DNA of 64,000 nucleotides from Bryobacteraceae bacterium (GTDB lineage Bacteria; Acidobacteriota; Terriglobia; Bryobacterales; Bryobacteraceae), in assembly GCA_026002875.1 (NCBI GenBank), contig BPGE01000001.1, positions 3,100,001 through 3,164,000 on the forward strand, written 5' to 3'. Positions 40,465-48,887 of this stretch are shown piece by piece. How positions within the stretch are numbered: position 1 is the first letter of the stretch; the number at the start of each line of letters is the position of its first letter. The position numbers and the translations under genes are program-made. Below the pieces are notes generated by a model. The model was not told the DNA's origin, did no database searches, and saw only the letters and a list, made by a program, of their open reading frames with translations.

Positions 40465-41901
40465 GTGAGCGAAGCCTCGGCCATCGACCGGGTGGTGTCG
40501 CAAGCACGGCGGCGTCTGACCGCGGCGATCGCGGTGGAAGAGTTCTGCCGCGCTGCGGCGCTCGTGTGCCTGCTGCTGGCAGTGATGCTGCTGGCGGGGG
40601 CGGACGTGTTCCATCCGGCGTGGCCTGCGGCAGCCTTCGCCTCGGCCGCGGGCTGGACGGCGTGGCGGGTCCGGCGGCGCGCGCCGGACGATTATCTGGC
40701 CGCACAGCGCGCGGATGCGGGACTTCAGCTGAGGGATCTGCTCGCCACTGCGTGGCACCTGCGGCACAGCAGCCGCGGGAGAGCCGCCGCTCTGGCGCCG
40801 CTGGTGGAAGAAAGAGCTGCTGAGGCCTGCGAGGGCGCGGATGCGCGGAAGGCCATTCCTTTCCGCTGGACGCAGTCGTCCGTGACCGCTGTCGCGGCCG
40901 CATGCTGTCTGCTGGCGCTGTTCGTGGTCCGCGTCGGCCTGCTGAAAAGTTTCGACCTGCGCCCGCCGCTGGTGGCCGTGCAATTCGACACGCTCACAGG
41001 CGCGCCCGTGCCGCCGGAGCCGGCGCGGCGTCCGCCGGCGAAGAAGCTGGATCTGCCGGGCTTCAGCCTGGAAGACGCGCGGGCGGGCGCGCTGGACGAA
41101 GAGCAGCTGCCGATGGAAGCTCTCCGCACGGCCGAAAGCGGAGACTCCCCGATTCCTTCCCCGCAGGGCAACCGCGCGCCGAACGGGCGGATGCAGACTC
41201 CGGGACAGAGCGGAGAGTCCGGCGAGGAGCAGACAGCAGAGGAAGCCGCGGGCGACGCGGCGGACGCCGGGCAGGATTCCGGTCAGCAGCAGAATGGCAA
41301 GGAGCCCCCGCAGCGGGCGCAGCCGCAGGACTCGCTGCTCGACAAGATGCGCGACGCACTGGCCAGCCTGATGGACAAGTTCAAACTGGAAATGCCACCG
41401 GGCGAGGGAACGCGCACCGGCAAGCAGAGCGCGAAACAGGAGGCTGCGCGCCGCGAGAAGGGCCGGCCGCAACCCGGCAAGAAGGGGGAGCAGGAGCAGG
41501 AAGGCGATCTGCTCTCCGGGCAGCAGCAGGCGCAGTCCGATGCGGGGCAGCAGGCGAAGTCCGAGCAGGCGGGCAGTCCGGACGCGGCTTCGCAGAACGA
41601 GAAGAGCGGGGTCGGGAAGGAAGAGGGCCGCAAGGAACTCGAAGCCGCGGAAGAGCTGCAGGCGATGGGGAAGCTGGACGAGCTGCTGGGCAAACGGGCG
41701 CAGAACGTGCAGGGCGAGGTGATGGTGGAAGTGACCAACTCGAAGAACCAGCAGCTGCGCACGCCGTTCACGGGGAGGACGGGCGCACGGACGGACGCGG
41801 GCTCGGAGCTGGGGCGCGACGAGGTTCCGCTGCATCTGCAGGAGTACGTGCAGCGGTATTACGAGCAGGTGCGGCGGCCGGCGCAGCCTGCAAAGCAATA
41901 G
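40465..41901 (+). CDS. Gln-rich membrane protein of unknown function
   Basis: 478 residues from a GTG start with GGAGG just upstream. Two hydrophobic segments (about 30-60 and 145-165) flank a cytoplasmic loop that includes QLRDLLATAWHLRH. From about residue 190 the chain is low-complexity and rich in Gln, Glu, Ala and Gly (for example GDLLSGQQQAQSDAGQQAKS), followed by an ordered-looking C-terminal segment (ELQAMGKLDELLGKRAQNVQ). The layout resembles DUF4175-like membrane proteins, though I cannot confirm it. Not recognised otherwise. Confidence 0.8.
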   Translation: MSEASAIDRVVSQARRRLTAAIAVEEFCRAAALVCLLLAVMLLAGADVFHPAWPAAAFASAAGWTAWRVRRRAPDDYLAAQRADAGLQLRDLLATAWHLRHSSRGRAAALAPLVEERAAEACEGADARKAIPFRWTQSSVTAVAAACCLLALFVVRVGLLKSFDLRPPLVAVQFDTLTGAPVPPEPARRPPAKKLDLPGFSLEDARAGALDEEQLPMEALRTAESGDSPIPSPQGNRAPNGRMQTPGQSGESGEEQTAEEAAGDAADAGQDSGQQQNGKEPPQRAQPQDSLLDKMRDALASLMDKFKLEMPPGEGTRTGKQSAKQEAARREKGRPQPGKKGEQEQEGDLLSGQQQAQSDAGQQAKSEQAGSPDAASQNEKSGVGKEEGRKELEAAEELQAMGKLDELLGKRAQNVQGEVMVEVTNSKNQQLRTPFTGRTGARTDAGSELGRDEVPLHLQEYVQRYYEQVRRPAQPAKQ

Positions 41902-41951
41902 CCCGTGCCGCTCTGACCGGCATCTCGGGCAAAGCCCGCACGCGGCGCGGT

Positions 41952-42446
41952 TCAGGCGCTGCGGAGGCACTTTTCGACGCAGTCGAAGAGGGTTTCCGTG
42001 TCGACGGGCTTGGGGAGGTAGCCGTTCATGCCGGCTTCGAGGCACTTCTGTTTTTCGTTGTTCAGGGTGTAGGCGGTGATGGCGATGATGGGGGGCTGGG
42101 GACAGCCCTCGAAACTGCGGATGAGGCGGGCGGCCTCGAGGCCGTCGAGGACGGGCATCTGGAGGTCCATGAGGATGAGGCCGTATTTTTTCTCGGCGAC
42201 CAGCTGGATGGCCTGGGCGCCGTCGTTGGCGACATCCACCTCGTAGCCGCGTTTGCGCAGGAGGGCGGCGAGGACCTTCTGGTTGACGGGGTTGTCCTCG
42301 ACGACGAGGATGGGTTCGGGGCGCGGGCCGTTGCCGGAGGGATCTGGAGAAGCGGCGGGTATGGACCGGCCGCAGGGGAACCGGCCATGGCCGTTGGGCT
42401 GCGCCGTCCAGGTTCCTGATTCGCAGGCATGCAGGTCGTCAGGCAT
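41952..42446 (-). CDS. Single-domain response regulator (CheY-like receiver)
   Basis: 164 residues from the ATG at 42446, with AAGGAG 11 bases upstream; the frame stays open 17 codons further. A Pro/Gly-rich tail of about 45 residues precedes a receiver domain: ILVVEDNPVNQKVL with the acidic pair, the phospho-acceptor Asp in LILMDLQMPVLDG, Thr in IIAITAYTL and Lys in YLPKPVD. The sequence is closest to receivers attached to hybrid histidine kinases. No output domain or kinase gene is adjacent, so it is an orphan. Confidence 0.88.
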   Translation of the reverse strand: MPDDLHACESGTWTAQPNGHGRFPCGRSIPAASPDPSGNGPRPEPILVVEDNPVNQKVLAALLRKRGYEVDVANDGAQAIQLVAEKKYGLILMDLQMPVLDGLEAARLIRSFEGCPQPPIIAITAYTLNNEKQKCLEAGMNGYLPKPVDTETLFDCVEKCLRSA

Positions 42447-42618
42447 CGGGCACACGTCTCCTTTCTCCCGGCTGCAGCATCGCCGCGTCTCCGCCACAGC
42501 CGCGCCGGGCTGCTCGTCGCTTGCCGCTGGATCGGCTCATGTCGCTCTATCGGACGTTCGGGAACGGTCTTGAGGATTTTTTCCGGCTTTCCGCCGCCTG
42601 TCCGACAATGATGGATGC

Positions 42619-43635
42619 ATGGCTGCTGCCGACCCGTCGCCCATTTTGGATTTGATTGAAGCGTTCCGGCGCTCGAAGACGATGTTCACGGCGGTGCGGA
42701 TGGGCGTCTTCGATCTGCTGGAGGAGGGACCGGCCACGGCGCCCGAACTTGCCGATCGCACGGGGGTGCAGGCGGCGGCGCTGGAGCGGCTGCTGGAAGG
42801 CTGCGCCGCGCTGGGACTGCTGGAGCGCGAGACGGGCGTGTTTTCAAGCACGGACCTGGCCCGGCAATACCTGACGCGGAAGAGTCCGCGGTCGCTGGCG
42901 GGCTACATCCGCTATTCCGACGACGCCCTTTACCGGCTGTGGGGCGAGCTGGAGGCGGCCGTGCGCGAGGGCGCGCCGCGGTGGGAGCAGGTGTTCGGCG
43001 CGCGCGGCTCGCTGTTCGATCACTTCTACCGGACGGCGGAAGCGCGCGCGGATTTCCTTGCGGGAATGCACGGGCTGGGGCTGCTCAGCTCGCCCGCCGT
43101 GGTGCGCGTGTTCAACCTGAACGCGTATGAAACGCTGGTCGATCTCGGGGGAGGCACGGGCCACCTGGCCATCGCCGCCTGCGAGCGCTACGGACGCATG
43201 CGGGCTGTCGTGTACGACCTGCCGGATGTGATCGGGCACGCGCGGCAGCACATCGAAGCGTCGCCGGCGCGGGAGCGCATCGCGACTGCGTCCGGGGATT
43301 TCTTCCGGGACGAGCTGCCCCGCGCTTCGCTTTACGCTCTGGGCCGAATCCTGCACGACTGGAACGACGCGCGCTGCCTGGAGCTGCTCCGCCGGGTTCA
43401 TGCGGCGCTCGAGCCGGGCGGCGCCGTGCTGATCGCCGAAATGCTGCTGGACGAGGACCGCTGCGGACCGCTGAGCGCCTGCATGCAGTCGCTGAACATG
43501 CTGGTCTGCACGGAGGGGCGCGAGCGGACGGAGAGCGAGTTCCGCGCGCTGCTGGAGGCGGCGGGGTTCGCGGAAGTGGAAGCGCGCCGCACGGGCGCTC
43601 CGCTTGACGCCCTTCTGGCGCGCAGGAAAGAATAG
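42619..43635 (+). CDS. SAM-dependent O-methyltransferase (acetylserotonin O-MT-like)
   Basis: 338 residues. An N-terminal winged-helix dimerisation domain (AVRMGVFDLLEEGPATAPEL) precedes a class I methyltransferase fold with the SAM loop VDLGGGTGHLAIA near residue 175. The catalytic His of plant-type O-methyltransferases is in ILHDWNDARC. This family methylates hydroxyls of small aromatic or polyketide-like molecules; no biosynthetic cluster is adjacent, so the substrate is unknown. Confidence 0.88.
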   Translation: MAAADPSPILDLIEAFRRSKTMFTAVRMGVFDLLEEGPATAPELADRTGVQAAALERLLEGCAALGLLERETGVFSSTDLARQYLTRKSPRSLAGYIRYSDDALYRLWGELEAAVREGAPRWEQVFGARGSLFDHFYRTAEARADFLAGMHGLGLLSSPAVVRVFNLNAYETLVDLGGGTGHLAIAACERYGRMRAVVYDLPDVIGHARQHIEASPARERIATASGDFFRDELPRASLYALGRILHDWNDARCLELLRRVHAALEPGGAVLIAEMLLDEDRCGPLSACMQSLNMLVCTEGRERTESEFRALLEAAGFAEVEARRTGAPLDALLARRKE

Positions 43636-43640
43636 CGGCG

Positions 43641-44606
43641 ATGAGGCTGCTCTTTTGTTTCGTGTTCATGACGGGGTGCCTGATGGAAGCGCAAGTGCGA
43701 ATCGAGAAAACGGCTTTCAGCGGCTGGCCGAACTGCTACCGGGTGACGAATGGCGAAGCGGAGCTGATCGTGACGTCCGACATCGGACCGCGCATCATGT
43801 TCTTCGGCTTCCGGGGCGGACAGAATTTCTTCTGGGTGCAGAAGGAGACGGCGGGCAAGTCGGGCGAGCCGCAGTGGGTGGCGCGGGGCGGGCACCGCAT
43901 CTGGATTGCGCCGGAAGACGTGCGCTACACGTATCCGCCCGACAATTCGCCGGTGGAGATTGAAATCCGCGGCGAAACGCTGATCGCCACGCAGCCGGTG
44001 GAGAAGGAGACGGGCATCCAGAAGCAGATCGAGATCCGGATGGCGCCGCGGGGAACCGGGGTCACGGTGATCCACCGGCTGTTCAACCGCGGCATCATGC
44101 CGCTGGAATTCGCCCCCTGGGCGCTGACGATGATGGCGCCCGGCGGGCATGGCGTCAGCGGCTTCCCGCCGCGCGGGACGCACCCGGAGATGCTGGCGCC
44201 GACCAATCCGCTGGTGATGTGGGCGTTCACGGATCTGTCGGACCCGCGCTGGACGTGGCTGAAGAAGTACTTCGTTCTGCGGCAGGATCCGAAGAACCCG
44301 GTTCCGATGAAGATCGGCCACTTCAACCCGAAGACCTGGGGCGCGTATTTCCTGAACGGCGAGATGTTTCTCAAGCGTTACGACGCCGATCCGACGAAGA
44401 CGTATCCGGACTTCGGCTGCTCGTACGAGACGTTCACGAACGCCGATTTTCTGGAGCTGGAGACGCTGGGGCCGATGACGAAAGTCGCGCCGGGCGCCTT
44501 CGCCGAGCACGTCGAGCGCTGGAGCCTGCACCGCAGCGCGCAGCCGGCTGCCTGGACCGACGCCGAGCTGGACCGCATCCTGCTGCCGGTTCTCGCATCC
44601 AAATAA
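43641..44606 (+). CDS. Exported protein of mutarotase-like fold (DUF4380-like), function unknown
   Basis: 321 residues with a signal peptide of about 17 residues, perhaps a lipoprotein (FMTGCLMEAQ). The beta-rich body (TSDIGPRIMFFGFRGGQNFF, then GGHRIWIAPEDVRYTYPPDN) resembles DUF4380 and aldose-1-epimerase-like proteins that act on sugars. It starts 5 bp after the methyltransferase and is followed two bases later by another exported protein, so an operon from 42.6 to 47.8 kb is likely. The assignment is by pattern memory only. Confidence 0.65.
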   Translation: MRLLFCFVFMTGCLMEAQVRIEKTAFSGWPNCYRVTNGEAELIVTSDIGPRIMFFGFRGGQNFFWVQKETAGKSGEPQWVARGGHRIWIAPEDVRYTYPPDNSPVEIEIRGETLIATQPVEKETGIQKQIEIRMAPRGTGVTVIHRLFNRGIMPLEFAPWALTMMAPGGHGVSGFPPRGTHPEMLAPTNPLVMWAFTDLSDPRWTWLKKYFVLRQDPKNPVPMKIGHFNPKTWGAYFLNGEMFLKRYDADPTKTYPDFGCSYETFTNADFLELETLGPMTKVAPGAFAEHVERWSLHRSAQPAAWTDAELDRILLPVLASK

Positions 44607-44608
44607 GT

Positions 44609-45235
44609 ATGCGATCTTTGCGAGTTGTTGCTTCCGCCCTGCTGCTGGCTGCAGCCGCCGCAGCCGCTGATTACCGCACCGAGCCCGCAGGGCCGCCGCC
44701 TCCGGAGGCCGCGGCGCTGGCGACGGCGCTGAAGGCGGATGGCATCAAGGTGGTGAAGCCGGATGGCGGCGCGCTGTGCTCGTTCTGGTTCGCGCGCGAA
44801 GTGGGCAAAGAGGGCGAGCCGGAGCAGAACGCCACCTGGGGCCTGGCGCATGGCACGTTTCTCGGCGTTGTGCGGGTGGAAAGCCGCTGGAGCGACCGCC
44901 GGGGGCAGCCGATCCGGCCGGGCGTCTACACGCTGCGGCTCAGCTTCTTCCCGATGAACGGCGATCATCAGGGCGTCGCGCCGCAGCGGGACTTCGCCAT
45001 TCTCTCTCCAGCCGACATCGACAAAGACGCCGCGGCAAGGCCGACATTCGACCAGCTGATGGAGATGAGCCGCAAGGCGTCGCGCACGCCGCATCCGCTG
45101 GTGCTGAGCCTGTGGAAGGAGTCCGCCCCGGTGGAGACCGGCATCACGGCCGAAGGCGAGTCCGATCAGGTGCTGCGCACGGTGATCGGCGGCGCACCGG
45201 TGGCGTTGATCGTTTACGGACGCTCCGATCACTGA
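44609..45235 (+). CDS. Exported protein of unknown function
   Basis: 208 residues. A signal peptide (LRVVASALLLAAAAAAADY) leads into a soluble beta-type domain with IRPGVYTLRLSFFPMNGDHQ. The ATG at 44609 is two bases after the previous stop; the frame is open upstream but overlaps the previous gene. No catalytic motif is apparent. Periplasmic location is predicted, role unknown. Confidence 0.75.
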   Translation: MRSLRVVASALLLAAAAAAADYRTEPAGPPPPEAAALATALKADGIKVVKPDGGALCSFWFAREVGKEGEPEQNATWGLAHGTFLGVVRVESRWSDRRGQPIRPGVYTLRLSFFPMNGDHQGVAPQRDFAILSPADIDKDAAARPTFDQLMEMSRKASRTPHPLVLSLWKESAPVETGITAEGESDQVLRTVIGGAPVALIVYGRSDH

Positions 45236-45238
45236 TCC

Positions 45239-46225
45239 ATGTGGCCCTGGATCGCCGCGCTGGCCGCTCTGCCCGTTGCCGGACGGCTCTATGAGATTCT
45301 TGGCGAGCGGCGCGACGCGCGGAGGTATCCGCCGCCGGGCCGGATGATCGGGGGCTTCCATGTTCTGGACAGCGGCGGCAAGGGGCCTTGCGTGCTGCTG
45401 GAAGCCGGCATCGCGGCTTCGAGCGCGAGCTGGAAACTCGTGCAGGACGATCTGGCGCGGCAGTGCCGCGTGATCAGTTACGACCGGCTCGGGCTTGGGT
45501 ACAGCCGGGCGGCGGAGCGGCCGCGCACGCTGGACAATCTGGCAGCCGAGCTGGATTTCGTGGCCGAATCGGCGGAGACCGGGAAGCCGTTCGTGCTGGC
45601 AGGCCACTCGTTCGGCGGGCTGCTGGCGCGCCACTATGCGGCGCGGTTTCCGGAGAAGGTGCGCGCGCTGGTGCTGCTGGATCCGCTGGAGCCGTTCGAA
45701 TGGTTCCCGCTCGCGGAGGTGCGCCGGCGCATGCTGGGCCGCGGCGTGACGCTCTCGCGGCGCGGAGCAACGCTGGCGCGGTGGGGCGTGGTGCGGCTGG
45801 GGCTGGATCTGCTTCTGCTGGGCTCGCGCCGGCTGCCGACCATGCTGGCGGTAGCGGCGAGCGGCAAGGGAAGCGAAGTCACGAAGCGGCTGGCCGGGGA
45901 GATTCAGAAGCTGCCGAAGGAGGTGTGGCCGCGGGTGAAGTCGCACTGGTGCCTGCCGCGAAGCTTCTCGACGATGGCGGAGTATCTGGAGCGGCTGCCC
46001 GAATACTGCTCGGCGCCGCTCGACGAGGCGCCGCTGCGGCGGATGCCGGTGCACGTGCTTTCGGCGGAGACGACGCCGCCGCCTGTGGTGGAAGCCCACC
46101 GGCGGTGGGCGGAGCAATCGCAGGGCGGCACGCACCAGATTGTGAAAGGGAGCGGCCACTGGCTGCAGCTGGACGCACCGGCGGCGGTTTCAGAGGCGAT
46201 TCAACGGGCCGTGATGCAGACGTAA
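45239..46225 (+). CDS. Alpha/beta hydrolase
   Basis: 328 residues. A hydrophobic N-terminus (WPWIAALAALPVAGRLYEI) could be a membrane anchor. The fold's hallmarks are present: YDRLGLGYSR before the nucleophile elbow LAGHSFGGLLA (Ser at about residue 125), a cap region, and the catalytic His in GSGHWLQLDAP near the end. Candidates are esterase, lipase or haloperoxidase-like activity; sequence alone does not choose. It starts 3 bp after the preceding gene. Confidence 0.88.
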   Translation: MWPWIAALAALPVAGRLYEILGERRDARRYPPPGRMIGGFHVLDSGGKGPCVLLEAGIAASSASWKLVQDDLARQCRVISYDRLGLGYSRAAERPRTLDNLAAELDFVAESAETGKPFVLAGHSFGGLLARHYAARFPEKVRALVLLDPLEPFEWFPLAEVRRRMLGRGVTLSRRGATLARWGVVRLGLDLLLLGSRRLPTMLAVAASGKGSEVTKRLAGEIQKLPKEVWPRVKSHWCLPRSFSTMAEYLERLPEYCSAPLDEAPLRRMPVHVLSAETTPPPVVEAHRRWAEQSQGGTHQIVKGSGHWLQLDAPAAVSEAIQRAVMQT

Positions 46226-46258
46226 CACGGGTTCTGGAAAAATGGGTACAGCAAGGCG

Positions 46259-47794
46259 ATGACGATCAACAGGCGGTTTTTCTTCAAGGGAGCCGGCGTG
46301 CTTGCCGGCGTGGCCGGCGGGCTGGAGACGCTGGAGGCGGCTGCGCAGAAGCCCGGCGCGCGCCCGCGCCGGGTCATCTTCATGGTGGCGGACGGAATGA
46401 GCCCGTCGGTGTTGCCGCTGGCCGAGCAGTTTTCGCTGCGCGTGCGGGGCAAGGGGCTGCTGTGGCAGGCGCTGCTGAACCGCCCCGAAGCGCGGCGCGG
46501 GTGGATGGACATGGCGTCGCTGGATTCGCTGGTGACGGATTCTTCGTCGGCGTCGTCCTCGTGGGGATCGGGCTCGCGTATTTTCAACGGCTGGGTGAAC
46601 ATGCTGCCGGACGGCACGCGCCTGACGCCGATTTTCGACCTGGTGCGGGACAAGGGGTATCTGACGGCGCTGGTGACGACGGCGACGGTGACGCATGCGA
46701 CGCCGGCGGGGTTCGCTGCCAGCGTCCGCCGGCGCGATGACGAGCATCTGATCGCCGAGCAGTATCTGGACAAGGTGGACGTGATCCTCGGGGGCGGCAG
46801 GCGCTTCTTCTCGGCCGAATCGCGCAAGGACGGAAAAGACCTGGCGGCGGCATTCCGCGCCGCCGGCTACGCGCATGTCGAAAACCGCGATGACATGCGG
46901 GCGCAGGCGTCTTCGGCCAGGCGCATGCTGGGTCTGTTCAGCGCCTCGCATATGCCGTACACGATCGATCACCGCCACAGCGAGGCCCTGAGGAAGCAGG
47001 CGCCGACGCTGGCCGAGATGACGGAGGCCGCGCTGGCGATGCTCGAAAAACAGAACAGGCCGTTTCTGATTCAGATCGAGGGCGCCCGCGTCGACCATGC
47101 CGCGCATGCCAACGACGCCGCCGGGCTGCTGTGGGACCAGATTGCGTTCGACGAGGCGATCGAGAGCGTGCTGCGGTTCGCAGAAGGAAAGCCGGACACG
47201 CTGGTCGTCATCACGAGCGACCACGGCAACTCGAATCCCGGCCTGGTGGGCATGGGCGTGGAATACCGCCAGAGCAACGCCTGCTTCGAGAGGCTGGCAG
47301 GGATCAAAGCGAGTTTCAGCGCCATCAGCCCGAGGCTGGCGGGATCGGCCGAGTATTCGATGAAGCCGGAGCAGGCTGCCGCGGTGGAAGGCGGCTCTCC
47401 GGGCATCGCGCGGATCCAGGAGCTGGCCGAGCAGTATTTCGGCTTCCGCTTCACGCAGGAAGAGGCGGAGATCCTCCACCGCTGCGCCGCGGGCGAGCGG
47501 AAACTCTGCGTGAACCGGCAGCTGGATTCGGCCGTGGGCATCCTTGGCCAGGTGGTCGGCAACCACACGGGCATCCAGTGGACCGGAACCACGCATACGT
47601 CGGACTACACGCTGGTGACAGCGCTCGGCCCCGGCGCGGACCGCTTCTCGGGCATGATCCGCAACACGTCGGTGTTCGAGACGCTCACCGAACTGGCGGG
47701 GGTGCGCTTCCGGAATCCGTCGATGGATCCTGAACAGGCGAGGAAGTTCCGCGAGGTGGCCTTCACGCCGCGGCTGCGTCCGGACTGGGCCTGA
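46259..47794 (+). CDS. Exported alkaline phosphatase (PhoA family)
   Basis: 511 residues with a twin-arginine-type leader (INRRFFFKGAGVLAGVAGG). The nucleophile is Ser95 in SLVTDSSSASSSWGSGSR, matching the DS(S/A)A motif of PhoA. Metal ligands appear in FMVADGM, IEGARVDHAAHAND, ITSDHGNSN and GTTHTSD. It cleaves phosphomonoesters in the periplasm or outside the cell. A long insert in the C-terminal half (about 360-430) is larger than in E. coli PhoA. Confidence 0.92.
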   Translation: MTINRRFFFKGAGVLAGVAGGLETLEAAAQKPGARPRRVIFMVADGMSPSVLPLAEQFSLRVRGKGLLWQALLNRPEARRGWMDMASLDSLVTDSSSASSSWGSGSRIFNGWVNMLPDGTRLTPIFDLVRDKGYLTALVTTATVTHATPAGFAASVRRRDDEHLIAEQYLDKVDVILGGGRRFFSAESRKDGKDLAAAFRAAGYAHVENRDDMRAQASSARRMLGLFSASHMPYTIDHRHSEALRKQAPTLAEMTEAALAMLEKQNRPFLIQIEGARVDHAAHANDAAGLLWDQIAFDEAIESVLRFAEGKPDTLVVITSDHGNSNPGLVGMGVEYRQSNACFERLAGIKASFSAISPRLAGSAEYSMKPEQAAAVEGGSPGIARIQELAEQYFGFRFTQEEAEILHRCAAGERKLCVNRQLDSAVGILGQVVGNHTGIQWTGTTHTSDYTLVTALGPGADRFSGMIRNTSVFETLTELAGVRFRNPSMDPEQARKFREVAFTPRLRPDWA

Positions 47795-47806
47795 CGGGAG
47801 AGCCGG

Positions 47807-48193
47807 TCAGGGCACGAACGCGACGGCTTCGATTTCCACCTTCACGTCGCGGGGCAGCCGCGCCGCTTCCACGGTGGCGCGCGCCGGAGGATTGACGCCG
47901 AAATAGCGGGCGTAAATCTCGTTGACTTTGGCAAAATCGCCGAGGTCTTTCAGGAAAATCGTCGTCTTGAGGACGGTGTCGAGCCGCGCCCCGGCGGCTT
48001 CCAGCACAGCCTTCAGGTTCTCAAGCACGCGCACGGTCTGTTCCTCGATGCCGCCTTCCACAAGCTGGCCTGTGGCGGGGTCGAGCGGGATCTGCCCGCT
48101 GGCAAAGACGAGTCCGTTCCAGCGGACGGCCTGCGAATAGGGGCCGATCGCGGCAGGGGCGTCGGGGGTCTGGATGATTTCCTTATCTGGCAT
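47807..48193 (-). CDS. ridA: RidA-family enamine/imine deaminase
   Basis: 128 residues from the ATG at 48193 (MPDKEIIQTPDAPAAIGPYS); another ATG five codons upstream is possible. The family core VFASGQIPLDPATGQ, the catalytic Arg in NPPARATVEAARLP and the terminal VEIEAVAFV are present. RidA hydrolyses reactive 2-aminoacrylate-type enamines made by PLP enzymes. It is convergent with the phosphatase gene, 12 bp apart. Confidence 0.93.
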   Translation of the reverse strand: MPDKEIIQTPDAPAAIGPYSQAVRWNGLVFASGQIPLDPATGQLVEGGIEEQTVRVLENLKAVLEAAGARLDTVLKTTIFLKDLGDFAKVNEIYARYFGVNPPARATVEAARLPRDVKVEIEAVAFVP

Positions 48194-48454
48194 GGCTCCG
48201 GTTTCCATTGTCTCGCGCCGCGGCGGCGGTCTTGAGAGCGGCCTTGCGCGTGCGCATCAGGCGCAAGTCGGGGTTGCCGATGGCTCCGGAAGGTTTGATG
48301 ACCGCTCCATCGGAAACCGCCCGCTCAGCCGGGACCGCGTTGGAGACCGCCCGCTTTCGCGGCCCGGGCAAACACGGTTGGGATGCAGCCGCCGCCCGAG
48401 TGCGGCGGGAAACCCGCAGTGGGGGCGCGGCGGGCTGAGGTTCGCGAGGGCGGC

Positions 48455-48778
48455 TCAGGCGCCGATCTCCTCCTCGATCCAGGTCATCGCGGCATAAGCC
48501 GCGGGCCAGCCGATGGTGGTGATCGCGAGCACGGCGGCCTGCAGGATCTCTTCCTTCTTCGCTCCGCTCTCCAGGGCCTGCCGCGCAGCCGAGTGCACGG
48601 CGCCCTGATGCTGCGAGCCGATGGCGATGCCGAGTTTCACCAGACGCCGGGTCTTCTCGTTCAGGGGGCCGCCTTTTTCATGGCAGGCGGTGCCGAGCGC
48701 CTGGAAGGCGGCCCAGACCTCGGGGTATTTCTTCTCGAATTTTTTCAGCTTCTTGGGGACTGCCGACTGCTTGGCCAT
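48455..48778 (-). CDS. Carboxymuconolactone decarboxylase/AhpD-like protein lacking the CxxC
   Basis: 107 residues from the ATG at 48778. The helical CMD repeat is clear: TRRLVKLGIAIGSQHQGAVH then ALESGAKKEEILQAAVLAIT and GWPAAYAA. In AhpD-type peroxidases the helix holds C-x-x-C-x3-H; here the two Cys positions read Ser and Gln (GSQHQGAVH), while the His remains. A thiol-peroxidase role is therefore unlikely. Function unknown. Confidence 0.85.
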   Translation of the reverse strand: MAKQSAVPKKLKKFEKKYPEVWAAFQALGTACHEKGGPLNEKTRRLVKLGIAIGSQHQGAVHSAARQALESGAKKEEILQAAVLAITTIGWPAAYAAMTWIEEEIGA

Positions 48779-48887
48779 ACCCTGCAGGTTACACCCGGCC
48801 CGCCGGCGGCGTCTATCTACGGGAGGCGGCTCCGGGCGGCCCTTTCCACGGCGCCGCCCGGATCGCGATATAAACGGAACAAGCCCT

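Noticed and set aside
37452-40484. Open frame of about 1010 codons opposite the TonB-dependent receptor
   Set aside because: Arg/His/Val-rich antisense shadow without motifs; the receptor's domain order is clear.
48183-48371. 62-codon frame on the minus strand upstream of ridA
   Set aside because: No ribosome site or motif, and it covers the likely promoter region of ridA.
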